Shown in pieces: positions 1-8,627 of a stretch of DNA of 64,000 bases. Both the position numbers and the translations under genes were made by a program. The stretch lies in assembly GCA_005799745.1 (NCBI GenBank), contig SYFY01000203.1:36006-100005 (forward strand), given 5' to 3'. The number at the start of each line of letters is the position of its first letter. The stretch's first letter is position 1. The notes under the pieces were generated by a model. The model worked only from the letters and a program-made list of their open reading frames with translations, was not told where the DNA came from and ran no database searches. The stretch comes from Gammaproteobacteria bacterium. GTDB taxonomy: Bacteria > Pseudomonadota > Gammaproteobacteria > Pseudomonadales > Azotimanducaceae.

Positions 1-153
1 CGACGATTGGCGGAGGCGACCGGTCTTGACGAAGAAGCTATTTGGCAGTGAGGTTTTATTGAACGGGAGACCACCGGCCTGTACTTGCTGCAACTCGGCG
101 AGATTGAAGAAGGTCGTGCCTTTCTTTCGATTGCCGAAGAATGGGTCGCATAG
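1..153 (+). pseudogene. C-terminal end of an aminoglycoside/streptomycin-kinase-like gene, interrupted by TGA
   Basis: Only the last 50 codons are inside the window. Frame 1 reads RRLAEATGLDEEAIWQ, a TGA at 49-51, then GFIERETTGLYLLQLG and on to a TAG at 151-153. From memory this resembles the C-terminus of proteobacterial aminoglycoside/hydroxyurea antibiotic-kinase (APH(6)-like) proteins, where WQWGFIER-type sequence is common. The TGA would then replace a tryptophan codon (TGG to TGA). The family-like sequence continues without a frame change after the stop, so the break is recent, a sequencing error, or the protein tolerates losing 33 residues. The 5' part lies outside the window. The family call is moderate; the in-frame TGA is directly visible. 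Confidence 0.5.
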
Positions 154-196
154 TCCGTCCTCGTCAGATCGAAGGTAAGAATTCAGGAGTCTTTCC

Positions 197-1180
197 ATGT
201 TGAAGAGTTATGTTTTTTTGCTCTCTATCTGTTGCACTGCAGTGCCTGCGATGGCGATTGCAGACAGTTACGATCCGCGGTCCATCGATCCAAAACATGT
301 CGCAGAGGTTAGTGACGTTGAGGTTATCGACAACACCCGCAACCGAATCATTCCTCTTCGAATCTACCTGCCAGCCCAAGTAGACCGACACGCTGTGGTG
401 TTGTTCAGCCATGGGCTGGGTGGGTCACGGGAGGGCAGTTCCTATCTCGGCCGTTATTGGTCGGCGAGGGAATATGTAGTGGTGTTTCTCCAGCATCCTG
501 GCAGTGATGAGTCGGTGTGGAAAGGCGTTCCTCCGGCGGAACGTATGCAGGCGTTGCAGAAAGCGGCATCCTTCGATGCTTACATACAGCGCGTCCTTGA
601 TGTTCCAGCAGTTCTTGATCAACTCGGTCGCTGGAACGAACAGAAAGGTCATGTGTTGGAAGGACGCCTTGATCTCGAAGCCATCGGTATGTCCGGACAC
701 TCCTTCGGCGCCGTGACCACCCAGGCGGTTAGCGGTCAGAGTGGTGCGGGTGGTCGCCAACCGTTCACTGACAAACGAATCGACGCGGCAGTGATCATGA
801 GCCCGTCTACACCACGCCAGTTACTGGCGCAGAAAGCGTTTTCTAACGTCCAGATTCCGTGGCTCCTGATGACTGGCACTCACGACACTGCGCCCATCGG
901 CAATCAGGACATGGCGTCTCGTCTTGCAGTGTTTCTGGCACTTCCGACGGGTTCCAAGTACGAACTGGTGCTCGATGGTGCGGAGCATTCGGTGTTCACT
1001 GACAGAGCACTGCCGGGTGATGCCAAGTCGCGCAATCCCGCTCACCATCCCGCGATACTTGCTTTGTCGACCGCGTTCTGGGACGCATGGTTGCTGAAGA
1101 ACAAGTCGGCAAAAAAGTGGCTCGATGGTGATGGCCCGCGTTCTGTTCTCGTTGCCGAGGATCGCTGGCAAGTCAAATAA
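197..1180 (+). CDS. Secreted alpha/beta hydrolase (dienelactone hydrolase / PAF-acetylhydrolase-like)
   Basis: A 327-residue protein with an N-terminal signal peptide (basic MLK start, hydrophobic stretch, likely cleavage after PAMA around residue 22). The core shows the alpha/beta hydrolase pattern: an oxyanion-region motif LFSHGLGG near residue 70 and the nucleophile elbow GMSGHSFGA (G-H-S-F-G) near residue 165. A late EHSVF supplies a candidate catalytic histidine. The family hydrolyses esters or lactones; the substrate cannot be named. The ATG at 197 is the start that includes the signal peptide. The gene stands alone on the plus strand and converges on the PPK2 gene, with 19 bp between the stops and no clear terminator. 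Confidence 0.8.
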   Translation: MLKSYVFLLSICCTAVPAMAIADSYDPRSIDPKHVAEVSDVEVIDNTRNRIIPLRIYLPAQVDRHAVVLFSHGLGGSREGSSYLGRYWSAREYVVVFLQHPGSDESVWKGVPPAERMQALQKAASFDAYIQRVLDVPAVLDQLGRWNEQKGHVLEGRLDLEAIGMSGHSFGAVTTQAVSGQSGAGGRQPFTDKRIDAAVIMSPSTPRQLLAQKAFSNVQIPWLLMTGTHDTAPIGNQDMASRLAVFLALPTGSKYELVLDGAEHSVFTDRALPGDAKSRNPAHHPAILALSTAFWDAWLLKNKSAKKWLDGDGPRSVLVAEDRWQVK

Positions 1181-1199
1181 CGACGGCTGCGTCACTCGC

Positions 1200-2076
1200 T
1201 TACCGATCTGAATCGTCGCCGTCCGCCTCAAGCAGGATGCGGGCTTTTTCAAAGAGCGCCATATCCGCTTCCTGTGGAGCAGGGTAGGCGAGAGGCAACG
1301 CCTCCAGGGTGTGAACTATGATGCTCGCCACAATGGCCGGCATCGTGGGTTTGTCATCGGCCGGAATCACATACCAGGGTGCGTGATCTGCATCGGTGTT
1401 AGCGATCGCGTCCTGGTACGCGGTCTGGTACTCGTCCCAGTGTTCCCGTTCATCGACATCCCGTGGATTGAACTTCCAGTGTTTTTCACTCTCTTCGAGT
1501 CGCGCCAGCAAGCGTTCGCGTTGTTCTTCTTTGGAGACATTGAGAAAGAACTTCACTACGACCACACCGTTGGCAGCGAGATGTTCCTCCATGCTGCGAA
1601 AATCCCGGAAACGTTGCTCCCAAAACGCGTCGTTGATGTTCTTGTTGGCGAGCTGTTGCCCCTGAATGATCTCGGGGTGCAGGCGTACCACCAGCACTTC
1701 TTCGTAGTAGGAGCGATTGAAGATGCCGATATGCCCACGGGCCGGCATGGCCTGCCAATGCCGCCACAAGAAGTTGTGATCGTTGTGTTCGTAAGTGGGT
1801 GCTTTGAAGCTACGGGTTTCAAATCCTGCTGGATTCACACCCGTTGTGACCTTCTTGATGGTGCTGTCTTTACCCGCTGCATCCATGCCCTGAAAAATCA
1901 GTAGCAGCGCGTAACGATCATCTGCGAAGAGTTTGTCTTGCAGTTCGGCGAAGCGTTCAACCGCCTTTTTTGCGGTGTTCTTTGGGATGCTCGAGGTCTT
2001 TCCGACGGGTTGGCAGTTCGGTGATCCGGGTGCCTGCTTCGTAACGAAAGGTGGACGCGATTTTCTCGTGTTTCAT
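1200..2076 (-). pseudogene. Polyphosphate kinase 2 family gene broken by a frameshift near its 5' end
   Basis: The downstream frame carries PPK2 features: GMDAAGKD (Walker A), FNRSYYEEV, then HWKFNPRDVDER and a DEYQTAY segment. PPK2 enzymes transfer phosphate between polyphosphate and nucleotides. A sensible start is the ATG at 2074-2076, which overlaps the upstream hydrolase stop as ATGA. From it the frame reads MKHEKIASTFRYEAG and about 25 more codons, then ends in a TGA just after a run of six A (T6 at 1966-1971 on the plus strand). One base less in that run would join it to KKAVERFAELQDKLF and the kinase core. The only long uninterrupted ORF begins at an internal ATG (1884-1886), which would drop the first glycine of Walker A. 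Either a real lesion or a homopolymer sequencing error. Confidence 0.8.
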
Positions 2077-2891
2077 GACTTCGACGCCTTGCAGAGATGA
2101 TTCTGTACAGCGATTTTCCAGTGCTCCGGATTTTCATACTGCGGACAATGTTCCGCATCGGGAAGAATCACGAGCGCTGCGCCAGGTATAGCCTTGGCCA
2201 TCGCCTCCGACGGCTCGATGAAGGGGCGGTCATCATCTCCCACGAGGATCGTGGTCGGGCAGGAGATCTGGTGCAGCGCGTCGAGCACACTCTGATGAGC
2301 AAAGAGTTCATTGCCCAGATCCAGAAACGCCTGCCAGTGCATCTGCTGGAGTTTGAGTTCGATGCGCCTCCAATGTTCCTGCGCCCCCAGGAAATCAATG
2401 CCACGCTGTGCACGACGAGAAGGTTTCTGCGCCCGCATGGCAGTGACCAACAATCCGGCACCACTGGTCCGCATTACCTCTGCGATCCGTTCTCGTGTTT
2501 CAGGTGTTGTGAGCGACAGTGGCGAGGGTGAGGTATCCATCAGAATCAACGAGGCAAATCGGTCCGGTGCTTTCAGCACCGCGCGCATGGCCACCATACC
2601 GCCGAGCGAATGTCCGAGCAGGTGTACACGCTTGAGTCCCAGCAGGTCGATGAAGCGAATCAAGTCGTCGACCATCAGCGGAAACGAATACGCGTCCGCA
2701 TGGGTGGTTTCACCATGACCACGCTGGTCCGGCGCGATCGCCTGATAACCCTCAAAGCACGACAGTTGGTCGTGAAAGTCGAGCTTTGAACCGGTGTAAC
2801 CGTGTAGCAGCAGCAGCGGTTCGCCAGTACCCCATTCAAGATACGCGGTGATAAGCGGGCCGTTAGTGACCCGCTGTGTGAGATGCGACAC
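2073..2891 (-). CDS. Alpha/beta hydrolase (epoxide hydrolase/esterase-type fold)
   Basis: A 272-residue cytoplasmic alpha/beta hydrolase. It shows LLLHGYTGSK (oxyanion region, near residue 30), DQRGHGET after strand 4, the nucleophile elbow LLGHSLGGM (Ser near residue 95), a late acidic residue in VGDDDRPF, and the histidine in DAEHCPQYE. The order fits the MhpC/haloperoxidase-like branch; the substrate is unknown. It lies 2 bp downstream of the alcohol dehydrogenase on the same strand and overlaps the PPK2 start by ATGA, so the three genes probably share a transcript. Confidence 0.85.
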   Translation of the reverse strand: MSHLTQRVTNGPLITAYLEWGTGEPLLLLHGYTGSKLDFHDQLSCFEGYQAIAPDQRGHGETTHADAYSFPLMVDDLIRFIDLLGLKRVHLLGHSLGGMVAMRAVLKAPDRFASLILMDTSPSPLSLTTPETRERIAEVMRTSGAGLLVTAMRAQKPSRRAQRGIDFLGAQEHWRRIELKLQQMHWQAFLDLGNELFAHQSVLDALHQISCPTTILVGDDDRPFIEPSEAMAKAIPGAALVILPDAEHCPQYENPEHWKIAVQNHLCKASKS

Positions 2892-2893
2892 CG

Positions 2894-3985
2894 TCAGAAT
2901 TCGAGGATGGCGCGGCCGCTGATCTTGCCCGTATCCAGCGCACGACAGGCCGCGTTGATATCGTCGATGCGGTAACGCTCCGTTACCATGGCATCCAGAT
3001 CGAGCGTACCTTTTTCAAACCAGTCGATGAATTTAGGGAAGTCGCGATCCGGGGCGCAGGAACCACCGAGACTGCCGATGAAGTGTTTTTCATGGAGGAG
3101 GATATCCATGGCGTTGAGTTCCACGGGAGTACCCGGAACACCAACCAGCACGGCAGTACCACCGTCGCAAGCACCGAAATGACCCGACCGGCACGCGGGC
3201 ACGATCTGCTCCATCGTCTTGCGAATACCTATGCAATCAAACGCGAAATCAACACCGCTTACCGGCGTGTGCAGGATGGTGTATTTGTCCTTCTTGCCCG
3301 TCAGCGCGTGAATGGCGGCGATGGGATCTTCACGACTCGCATTGATGCCATGGGTTGCGCCGAATTTCTTGGCGAAGGCGAGCTTCTCATCAGAGAGATC
3401 CACGGCGATGATGGGATTGGCACCGGCAACCTTGGCGCCGACGACGGCGGAGAGGCCCACACCGCCCACACCGAAGATCGCAACACTCTGCCCTGGCTTG
3501 ACGTTGGCGGTATTAATGACGGCACCGGCGCCGGTCATCACTGCGCAGCCGATGATGGAGGTGACATCCTTGCGAATGGACTCTGCGACCTTCACCACGT
3601 ATTGCTCATCGGCAATGGTGTGATCCGCCCATGTGAAGACGTTCTCGGAAATAGCTGTTCCGTCGGATACTTTGATTTCCGCGCGCACCGGGACTTTCTT
3701 GCGACCTCGCGCGTTGCGGGGCACCCAAGTGACCATCACGGTGTCGCCTTCGCGGACGTGTGTGACCAGTGAACCTTTTTTCACGACCACACCGGTGGAT
3801 TCATGACCGAGAACGACGTTGTTGGCTCTGGGGCGGTGAATCTGGTGAAGCTGGGAGTGGCAGATGCCTGAAGCAAACTGTTTAACGACGACCTGTGTGG
3901 GGCCAGGATCGGGCAGTGTCAGGTCCTCGACCCGGAGTTGTGACGTGGCTTGCGGAAGGACAACTACGCGTGCAGGTGTACCCAT
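2894..3985 (-). CDS. Zinc-dependent alcohol dehydrogenase (MDR superfamily)
   Basis: A 363-residue medium-chain dehydrogenase/reductase. The catalytic zinc ligands are visible: Cys42 in SGICHSQL, His61-Glu62 in LGHEST, and Cys147 in IIGCAVMTGAG. The NAD(P)-binding fold carries GVGGVG at 172-177 followed by an acidic strand end (IIAVDLSDEK). The four-cysteine structural zinc lobe of class I/III enzymes is absent; that region reads NARGRKKVPV instead. The predicted reaction is NAD(P)-linked oxidation of an alcohol or reduction of an aldehyde. It is the first gene of the minus-strand block running into the hydrolase and ppk2. The 117 bp upstream, toward the divergent gene at 4103, should hold the promoters; I see no convincing consensus there. 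Confidence 0.85.
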   Translation of the reverse strand: MGTPARVVVLPQATSQLRVEDLTLPDPGPTQVVVKQFASGICHSQLHQIHRPRANNVVLGHESTGVVVKKGSLVTHVREGDTVMVTWVPRNARGRKKVPVRAEIKVSDGTAISENVFTWADHTIADEQYVVKVAESIRKDVTSIIGCAVMTGAGAVINTANVKPGQSVAIFGVGGVGLSAVVGAKVAGANPIIAVDLSDEKLAFAKKFGATHGINASREDPIAAIHALTGKKDKYTILHTPVSGVDFAFDCIGIRKTMEQIVPACRSGHFGACDGGTAVLVGVPGTPVELNAMDILLHEKHFIGSLGGSCAPDRDFPKFIDWFEKGTLDLDAMVTERYRIDDINAACRALDTGKISGRAILEF

Positions 3986-4102
3986 GGTGCTTCTCCCAGT
4001 ATCCTCGTGGTTTGAAGGGATTATTCAGGGCTTTCTCTCGGGTGGGAAGGGCCGCAGGTGTACACCTGCGACGTTCGAGGAATGTAATCACCGGGAAGGG
4101 AT

Positions 4103-4792
4103 GTGACGGCGACCTACCAGCTCATTTTCAAAGGCGAAGTCATCGAAGGACAGCATCCTGCGGTGGTGCGTAAGCGCTTGGGCCTTGCGCTTAAACTCGA
4201 CGATGCCCTTGTGCAGTCGCTGTTTTCAGGCACTCCCGTTGTGGTCCGTAAATCTGTCGATGCGGAAACGGCGGCCAAATTCCAGGCCGTGTTCAAAAAG
4301 GCAGGCGCACGATTGCGTGTCGCTCCCATTGCCGAAAGCGTGTCCCCGCAGGCGGAGACTGCAGCGCGTAATGACCCAAGTTCCAGCTGGGACATCCTGC
4401 CGCCGGGAAGTGATTTGCTAGAGCCCGCCCAACGAACACCTTTTGTCGCGCGCAACATCGATACCTCGCACTTGGCTTTAGCGCGTCAGCTGGCTTTTCT
4501 CCCTCCTCAAGAGCCCTACGATCCCTCACTTATTGACGCGCCCTCGTTCGATGTGTTGCCAGTGGGCAGTCGCATGAGTGAAGGCGGAGATTCCGAAGCA
4601 GAACCTTTGGCGCTGGATATCGACTTTGAAATTGCTGAACCCGGCGCCATTCTCGGTGTGCCGAGTGCACCGGTCGCTTCGAAGCGAACTCCTGATCCGA
4701 AGTTCGATGTCGCAGAGCCCTGGGTGCGGATGTCCGAACCGTCACCTCCACCACCGCCGGCTCCGGACGTTTCGCACATCAGCCTCGAATAG
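4103..4792 (+). CDS. Uncharacterised protein: small N-terminal domain plus low-complexity tail
   Basis: A 229-residue protein that I do not recognise by name. The start is a GTG at 4103 preceded by GGGAAGGG; the overlapping ATG at 4101 runs straight into TGA, so GTG is required. Residues 1-75 form a compact domain (TYQLIFKGEVIEGQHPAVV, VQSLFSGTPVVVRK, FQAVFKKAGARLRV) with an alternating beta/alpha look and a conserved-seeming F-K-G turn. The rest is rich in Pro, Ser, Glu and Asp and ends in a short proline run (PSPPPPPAP). There are no transmembrane segments or signal peptide. A short intracellular ligand- or protein-binding domain with a disordered tail is one reading; no function is assigned. 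Confidence 0.65.
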   Translation: MTATYQLIFKGEVIEGQHPAVVRKRLGLALKLDDALVQSLFSGTPVVVRKSVDAETAAKFQAVFKKAGARLRVAPIAESVSPQAETAARNDPSSSWDILPPGSDLLEPAQRTPFVARNIDTSHLALARQLAFLPPQEPYDPSLIDAPSFDVLPVGSRMSEGGDSEAEPLALDIDFEIAEPGAILGVPSAPVASKRTPDPKFDVAEPWVRMSEPSPPPPPAPDVSHISLE

Positions 4793-4862
4793 CTTCATCT
4801 CGAGGAGCGAGCGACTCATCGCACCGATTCAGTTCATTGGATGTTTCACAGGGGGAGTTTTC

Positions 4863-5471
4863 ATGCGTCTTTACGAATCGCCATCGCCCAACGCCAAGCG
4901 AGTCCACATCTTCATGGCGGAAAAGGGGATTGAATGTCAGCGGATAACGGTTGACATCCGTGGCGGGGAAAACCGTCAGGCCGCCTACCTCGGCAAAAAC
5001 CCGTCCGGGCGTGTACCAGTTCTAGAACTCGACGATGGCACCTTTCTCGCTGAATCCGTGGCGATCTGCCGTTACTTCGATTGGGTCAGCCCTGAGCCTA
5101 AGTTGTTTGGAGAGCCGGGTATTGAGGCCGCCACCATCGAGATGTGGAATCGACGCGCCGAACTCAACTTCATGGCCAACGTCGCTTCGGCCTTTCGTAA
5201 TATCACCGGTTTCTTCAAAGATCGGGAAACGTGTGTGAAAGAGTGGGGCGAAGTTTCGGCGAAGGTCGCCGGTGACTTTGTTGAAATGTTCGATACTCAG
5301 CTGTCGAAATCGGAATACCTTGCCGGCGATCGCTTCAGCATTGCCGACATCACATTTGTGGTGGCCTGGGATTTTGCCAAGCGAGTTAAGGTTGTGCCGC
5401 TACCGGACGCGCCAAATGTGGCGCGCTGGCATGCCTTAATCGCATCACGCCCGAGTTATTCGGCGGAGTGA
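4863..5471 (+). CDS. Glutathione S-transferase family protein
   Basis: A 202-residue protein from the ATG at 4863, which has AGGGGGA just upstream; an in-frame extension to 4578 lacks family sequence and overlaps the preceding gene. The N-terminal thioredoxin-like half (MRLYESPSPNAKRV; NPSGRVPVLELDDG with the cis-proline; ESVAICRYF with the Glu-Ser glutathione contact) is followed by an all-helical C-terminal half with the GDRFSIADIT motif. The family conjugates or reduces electrophiles with glutathione. Its 3' end overlaps the convergent HMG-CoA reductase-mevalonate kinase gene by 16 bp. Confidence 0.85.
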   Translation: MRLYESPSPNAKRVHIFMAEKGIECQRITVDIRGGENRQAAYLGKNPSGRVPVLELDDGTFLAESVAICRYFDWVSPEPKLFGEPGIEAATIEMWNRRAELNFMANVASAFRNITGFFKDRETCVKEWGEVSAKVAGDFVEMFDTQLSKSEYLAGDRFSIADITFVVAWDFAKRVKVVPLPDAPNVARWHALIASRPSYSAE

Positions 5472-7690
5472 ATCGTGACGGCGAAGGCGGAATAGCCTGC
5501 GTCTTGCATGGCGTCGACCAACTGACTTTGATCTTCGGCGATCGCAACGACTGCACCGCCGCCACCACCGCCCGTGAGTTTTGCCCCTGTTGCACCATAG
5601 CGGCGGGCGACGTGGATCAACGTTTCCAGGGCCGGAGTTGAAAGGCCGAGCGCGTTCAAGAGGCCGTGGCAGATGTTGAAGATTTCGCCGAGTTGTCGCA
5701 GATCCCCGGATTTCGCTGCAGCGATACCATCATCTGTAAGTGAACCGATCTCAGTGAACAGGCGTTGATGCCTTGCCGGATCACGATCATGGCGTGCTCG
5801 CACGGCAGCAACCGTTTGTGCCGTACTACCAGGTTCACCCGATAAACCGATGACCAGCGGCAGTGGTTTGTCGAAATCGATAAAGGTCATCGGCGGCGTT
5901 GTGCCGCGTTGGAACCGAAGTGCACGCCCCCAGGTCGCGACGGTGTTGTCGACGCCCGAGGGAGAGCCGTGTGCGGCCGTTTCGAGTTCAAACGCCAGTG
6001 TATTGATTGCCTCGTTGTCCAAACCCAGCGCCCACGCTTCACTGATGGCGCGTAGTGCAGCAACGGCCATGGCTGCGGAACTGCCAAGTCCCATGCCGGG
6101 TGGCACATGTGGAAAAAGGCGAATGGTTGCGGCGCCTCCGTCCAGATTCATCTTCTGCATGACGCGGAACAGCGCGCCGCCGAACCCGGCTGTGGAGGCA
6201 TCGAGATTTTGCGCGTAGTTCCAATCGTCGATGATCAACTGCGATTGGCCGCCGCCCCGTTCTGCACTCGCCTCGATAGCGATAGGAAGTGGGGCAGCGA
6301 AGGCGGGTTGCCCATACACCACTGCATGTTCACCTAACAGAATGACTTTGCCGCAAGCGGAGATCCTGGGTCTCGCTGATGTCGACTTAGTGATCATCTC
6401 AGCCATCAGCGCTTCAGCTTTCCACACCTTGATTTCGCCGCTGGCCACCAGTGCGTCGACCACGGTGTCAAAGAGGTGATCAGGAACGCCGGCGGTACTC
6501 GCGACACTGCGTGCGTGGAGTTTCATGTGATTCGCTTGAATGCCACGCGTGCTGAGTGAACGCAGCGCTGCGAAATTCTGGGCAAGGCCTACAACCCCCA
6601 TGATGCCCGCGAGTTCCGGTGCTGTAGGCGAACCAAGCAGGTGATGACTGATGCGCACCATGGGATTGGTTTCGAGGGATCCGCCCACCGTACCCACTTT
6701 CATTGGGATGCGGATTTCACCGGCGAGATCACCGTTTGTTGCGCGGTACCAGCGGGTCAGCGCCCGGTATCGACCATCCCGTGCAGCGAAGGCGTGGGCG
6801 GCAGCTTCAATCGCTCGCCAATCGTTACCGGTGGCGATCGCCACGGCATCCACGCCGTTCATGATGCCTTTGTTGTGTGTGGCGGCCCGATATGGATCCA
6901 TCAGGGCGAGATCGTTAGCGAGGATGATGCCGTCACGCACCTGTTCACCGGAAAATCCTGGTGTTTCCAATGACTGTATCGGGAAGTTGACCGTGGCAGT
7001 CACCACGGAGCGGTCGCTCAAGTTCGAGAGGATGCGCAGATGTGAGCGTCCGCCTGTTAGCCGAGCTACCAACGGTGCAATGCCTTCACACATCGAGTTG
7101 ACGAGGTTCGCGCCCATCGCATCACGTGTATCGACATGCAGATACAGCACCAGCATTTCGCCGCCGGATTCGGGCGCAGTCATGACGTCGATCGTGATTT
7201 CGCGAGCGCCGCCCCCTCGGCGGACCATATTCGGAATAAGTGCGTTGGCTTCAGCGAGAATTTGTTCTTGCGCCTCGAGTAGCGTGTTACGAGCGGTACC
7301 CGTGTCACCAACACCGATGATCTGTATCTGACCGGAAAGCACAGGTTCCGGATGATTGCAGTGGAATCCGCCGCCCTCGCGGGCCATGCGTGCTGCACCT
7401 GACAACCCGGCAACGATAGACGGTTCTTCCACAACCAGTGGGATCACATAGTCACGTTCATTGATCAGAAAGTTCAGCGCAACGCCAAATGGCAGGCCAT
7501 GCACACCGACCACGTTTTCGATCATGCGATCCGCGGTGGTGACCTTTAAAGTACTCGCGCCTGCGAGCAACCTGCGCGCCTCTTCTGCGGAGATGAGATC
7601 TCGTTCAGCGAGCGCCCCGATGCGTTCCTTCACAGAAAGCTTGAAGAAGTTCGGGATGCGGGAGTTACCCGATCCGGCGTTCGAGGCCAT
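5456..7690 (-). CDS. Fused class II HMG-CoA reductase and mevalonate kinase
   Basis: A 744-residue protein with two enzymes in one chain. Residues about 10-430 are class II HMG-CoA reductase: RIPNFFKLSV start, ENVVGVHGLP (59-68), EEPSIVA with the catalytic Glu (88-89), GDTGTARN, THNKGIMNG (Lys274), ATGNDWRA (Asp290), NHMKLHARSVA (His388/His392). Residues about 440-744 are a GHMP mevalonate kinase: SACGKVILLGEHAVVYG (444-460), PPGMGLGSSAAM (530-541), SPSGVDNT (Asp581), AKLTGGGGGGAVV (703-715). It would carry out HMG-CoA reduction (or the reverse oxidation) and mevalonate phosphorylation. These are normally separate proteins. The start overlaps the upstream kinase gene by 26 bp. The frame is uninterrupted across the junction, so this is a genuine fusion. 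Confidence 0.93.
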   Translation of the reverse strand: MASNAGSGNSRIPNFFKLSVKERIGALAERDLISAEEARRLLAGASTLKVTTADRMIENVVGVHGLPFGVALNFLINERDYVIPLVVEEPSIVAGLSGAARMAREGGGFHCNHPEPVLSGQIQIIGVGDTGTARNTLLEAQEQILAEANALIPNMVRRGGGAREITIDVMTAPESGGEMLVLYLHVDTRDAMGANLVNSMCEGIAPLVARLTGGRSHLRILSNLSDRSVVTATVNFPIQSLETPGFSGEQVRDGIILANDLALMDPYRAATHNKGIMNGVDAVAIATGNDWRAIEAAAHAFAARDGRYRALTRWYRATNGDLAGEIRIPMKVGTVGGSLETNPMVRISHHLLGSPTAPELAGIMGVVGLAQNFAALRSLSTRGIQANHMKLHARSVASTAGVPDHLFDTVVDALVASGEIKVWKAEALMAEMITKSTSARPRISACGKVILLGEHAVVYGQPAFAAPLPIAIEASAERGGGQSQLIIDDWNYAQNLDASTAGFGGALFRVMQKMNLDGGAATIRLFPHVPPGMGLGSSAAMAVAALRAISEAWALGLDNEAINTLAFELETAAHGSPSGVDNTVATWGRALRFQRGTTPPMTFIDFDKPLPLVIGLSGEPGSTAQTVAAVRARHDRDPARHQRLFTEIGSLTDDGIAAAKSGDLRQLGEIFNICHGLLNALGLSTPALETLIHVARRYGATGAKLTGGGGGGAVVAIAEDQSQLVDAMQDAGYSAFAVTIHSAE

Positions 7691-8627
7691 GAGCGGTTCC
7701 TGTCAGGTCGAGGGGGACAAACCCACGTTGCTGTGCGGCGCTTTCGAATGCTCCGATGTGATGGTGGCTGCCGTCATGATCGAATCCGATGACCATGCCC
7801 ACATCACCACCACCGGCACCGCAGGGTTTGTACAGTAGCCCGTGACCGTCCGCCAGCTCACTCAAGACATTGTGTGCCGTAGAGAAGATGCCGAGATTAG
7901 CGGAGAGATCGAGATGCCGTAGGGCGTCGACATAGCGTCGCCACGCATCAGGGTCATCGGCGTGTTCAAAAAGTGCATGACAAGCCAGCGCCAACATGTC
8001 GAGTGGCACCGTATTGCCTCGCTCTCTCCAACTGCTGAAGCTGCCGAGTTTTTTCGCGGTGGAAGCACTTTCGCCGCTAAAAACGAAGCGGATATGCAAC
8101 GACAGCGGTAACTCGAGCGGCTGCGCGCGTTCACTCTTGAAACGAATGGTTCCACCGTGAATCGCTGCCGCAACGTCGAGTCCGCTGCCGCTGCCTTGAA
8201 AGTGTCGATGAGCAGCTATCGCGCGCGCAAGATCAACCTCTTCACCAGACCACGCAGCAAGCGCCCCATAACAAGCGACCAAAGCGGCGGCACTTGAGCC
8301 GATTCCGAGTTTGCCAGTGGCACCTTGGAACGTTGAGGTGTCTAGGACGATGTTGAGGTTTTCTCGCGGTGTGGAGATCAGCGCTGAGGCCGCTGCCGCA
8401 AACAGTCGAGCCGAGGTTGGAAGGGATGTCTCGCGAAGATCCGGTGTATCTACGGGTTTCATCTCGAAACCCGTAGCGTGCAAGCGAAACCCTGATTTGT
8501 GCGAAGTGATCCGGCAGGTAGCGAATCGGTCGACCGCCATCACTGCAGCAGGCACACCCGCGAGCACGGCGTATTCACCCCAGAGAACGACCTTTCCTGG
8601 TGCTGTTGTTTCTACGATGTCAGGCAT
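7665..8627 (-). CDS. Phosphomevalonate kinase (ERG8-type GHMP kinase)
   Basis: A 320-residue GHMP kinase. Motifs in order: TTAPGKVVLWGEYAVLAG at the N-terminus, GKLGIGSSAAALV (ATP-binding loop), GSGSGLDVAAAIHGG, and KPCGAGGGDVGMV near the C-terminus. APGK..L.GEYAVL and the SG.D.AA..H/YG pattern are closer to the phosphomevalonate kinase branch than to mevalonate or homoserine kinases. The ATG at 8627 is preferred because it overlaps the decarboxylase stop by 8 bp (ATGCCTGA); the upstream in-frame ATG at 8678 would overlap by 59 bp and adds non-family residues. Predicted reaction: ATP-dependent conversion of mevalonate 5-phosphate to the diphosphate. Position between the decarboxylase and the HMGR-MK fusion supports this strongly. 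Confidence 0.85.
   Translation of the reverse strand: MPDIVETTAPGKVVLWGEYAVLAGVPAAVMAVDRFATCRITSHKSGFRLHATGFEMKPVDTPDLRETSLPTSARLFAAAASALISTPRENLNIVLDTSTFQGATGKLGIGSSAAALVACYGALAAWSGEEVDLARAIAAHRHFQGSGSGLDVAAAIHGGTIRFKSERAQPLELPLSLHIRFVFSGESASTAKKLGSFSSWRERGNTVPLDMLALACHALFEHADDPDAWRRYVDALRHLDLSANLGIFSTAHNVLSELADGHGLLYKPCGAGGGDVGMVIGFDHDGSHHHIGAFESAAQQRGFVPLDLTGTAHGLERRIG

Noticed and set aside
1966..1971. Programmed frameshift signal in ppk2
   Set aside because: A +1 shift is required, whereas A AAA AAG-type slippery sites give -1; no stimulatory structure was identified. An indel is simpler.
3083..3772. 229-codon plus-strand ORF opposite the alcohol dehydrogenase
   Set aside because: The opposite strand encodes a full MDR enzyme with all catalytic residues; this frame shows composition-driven sequence only.
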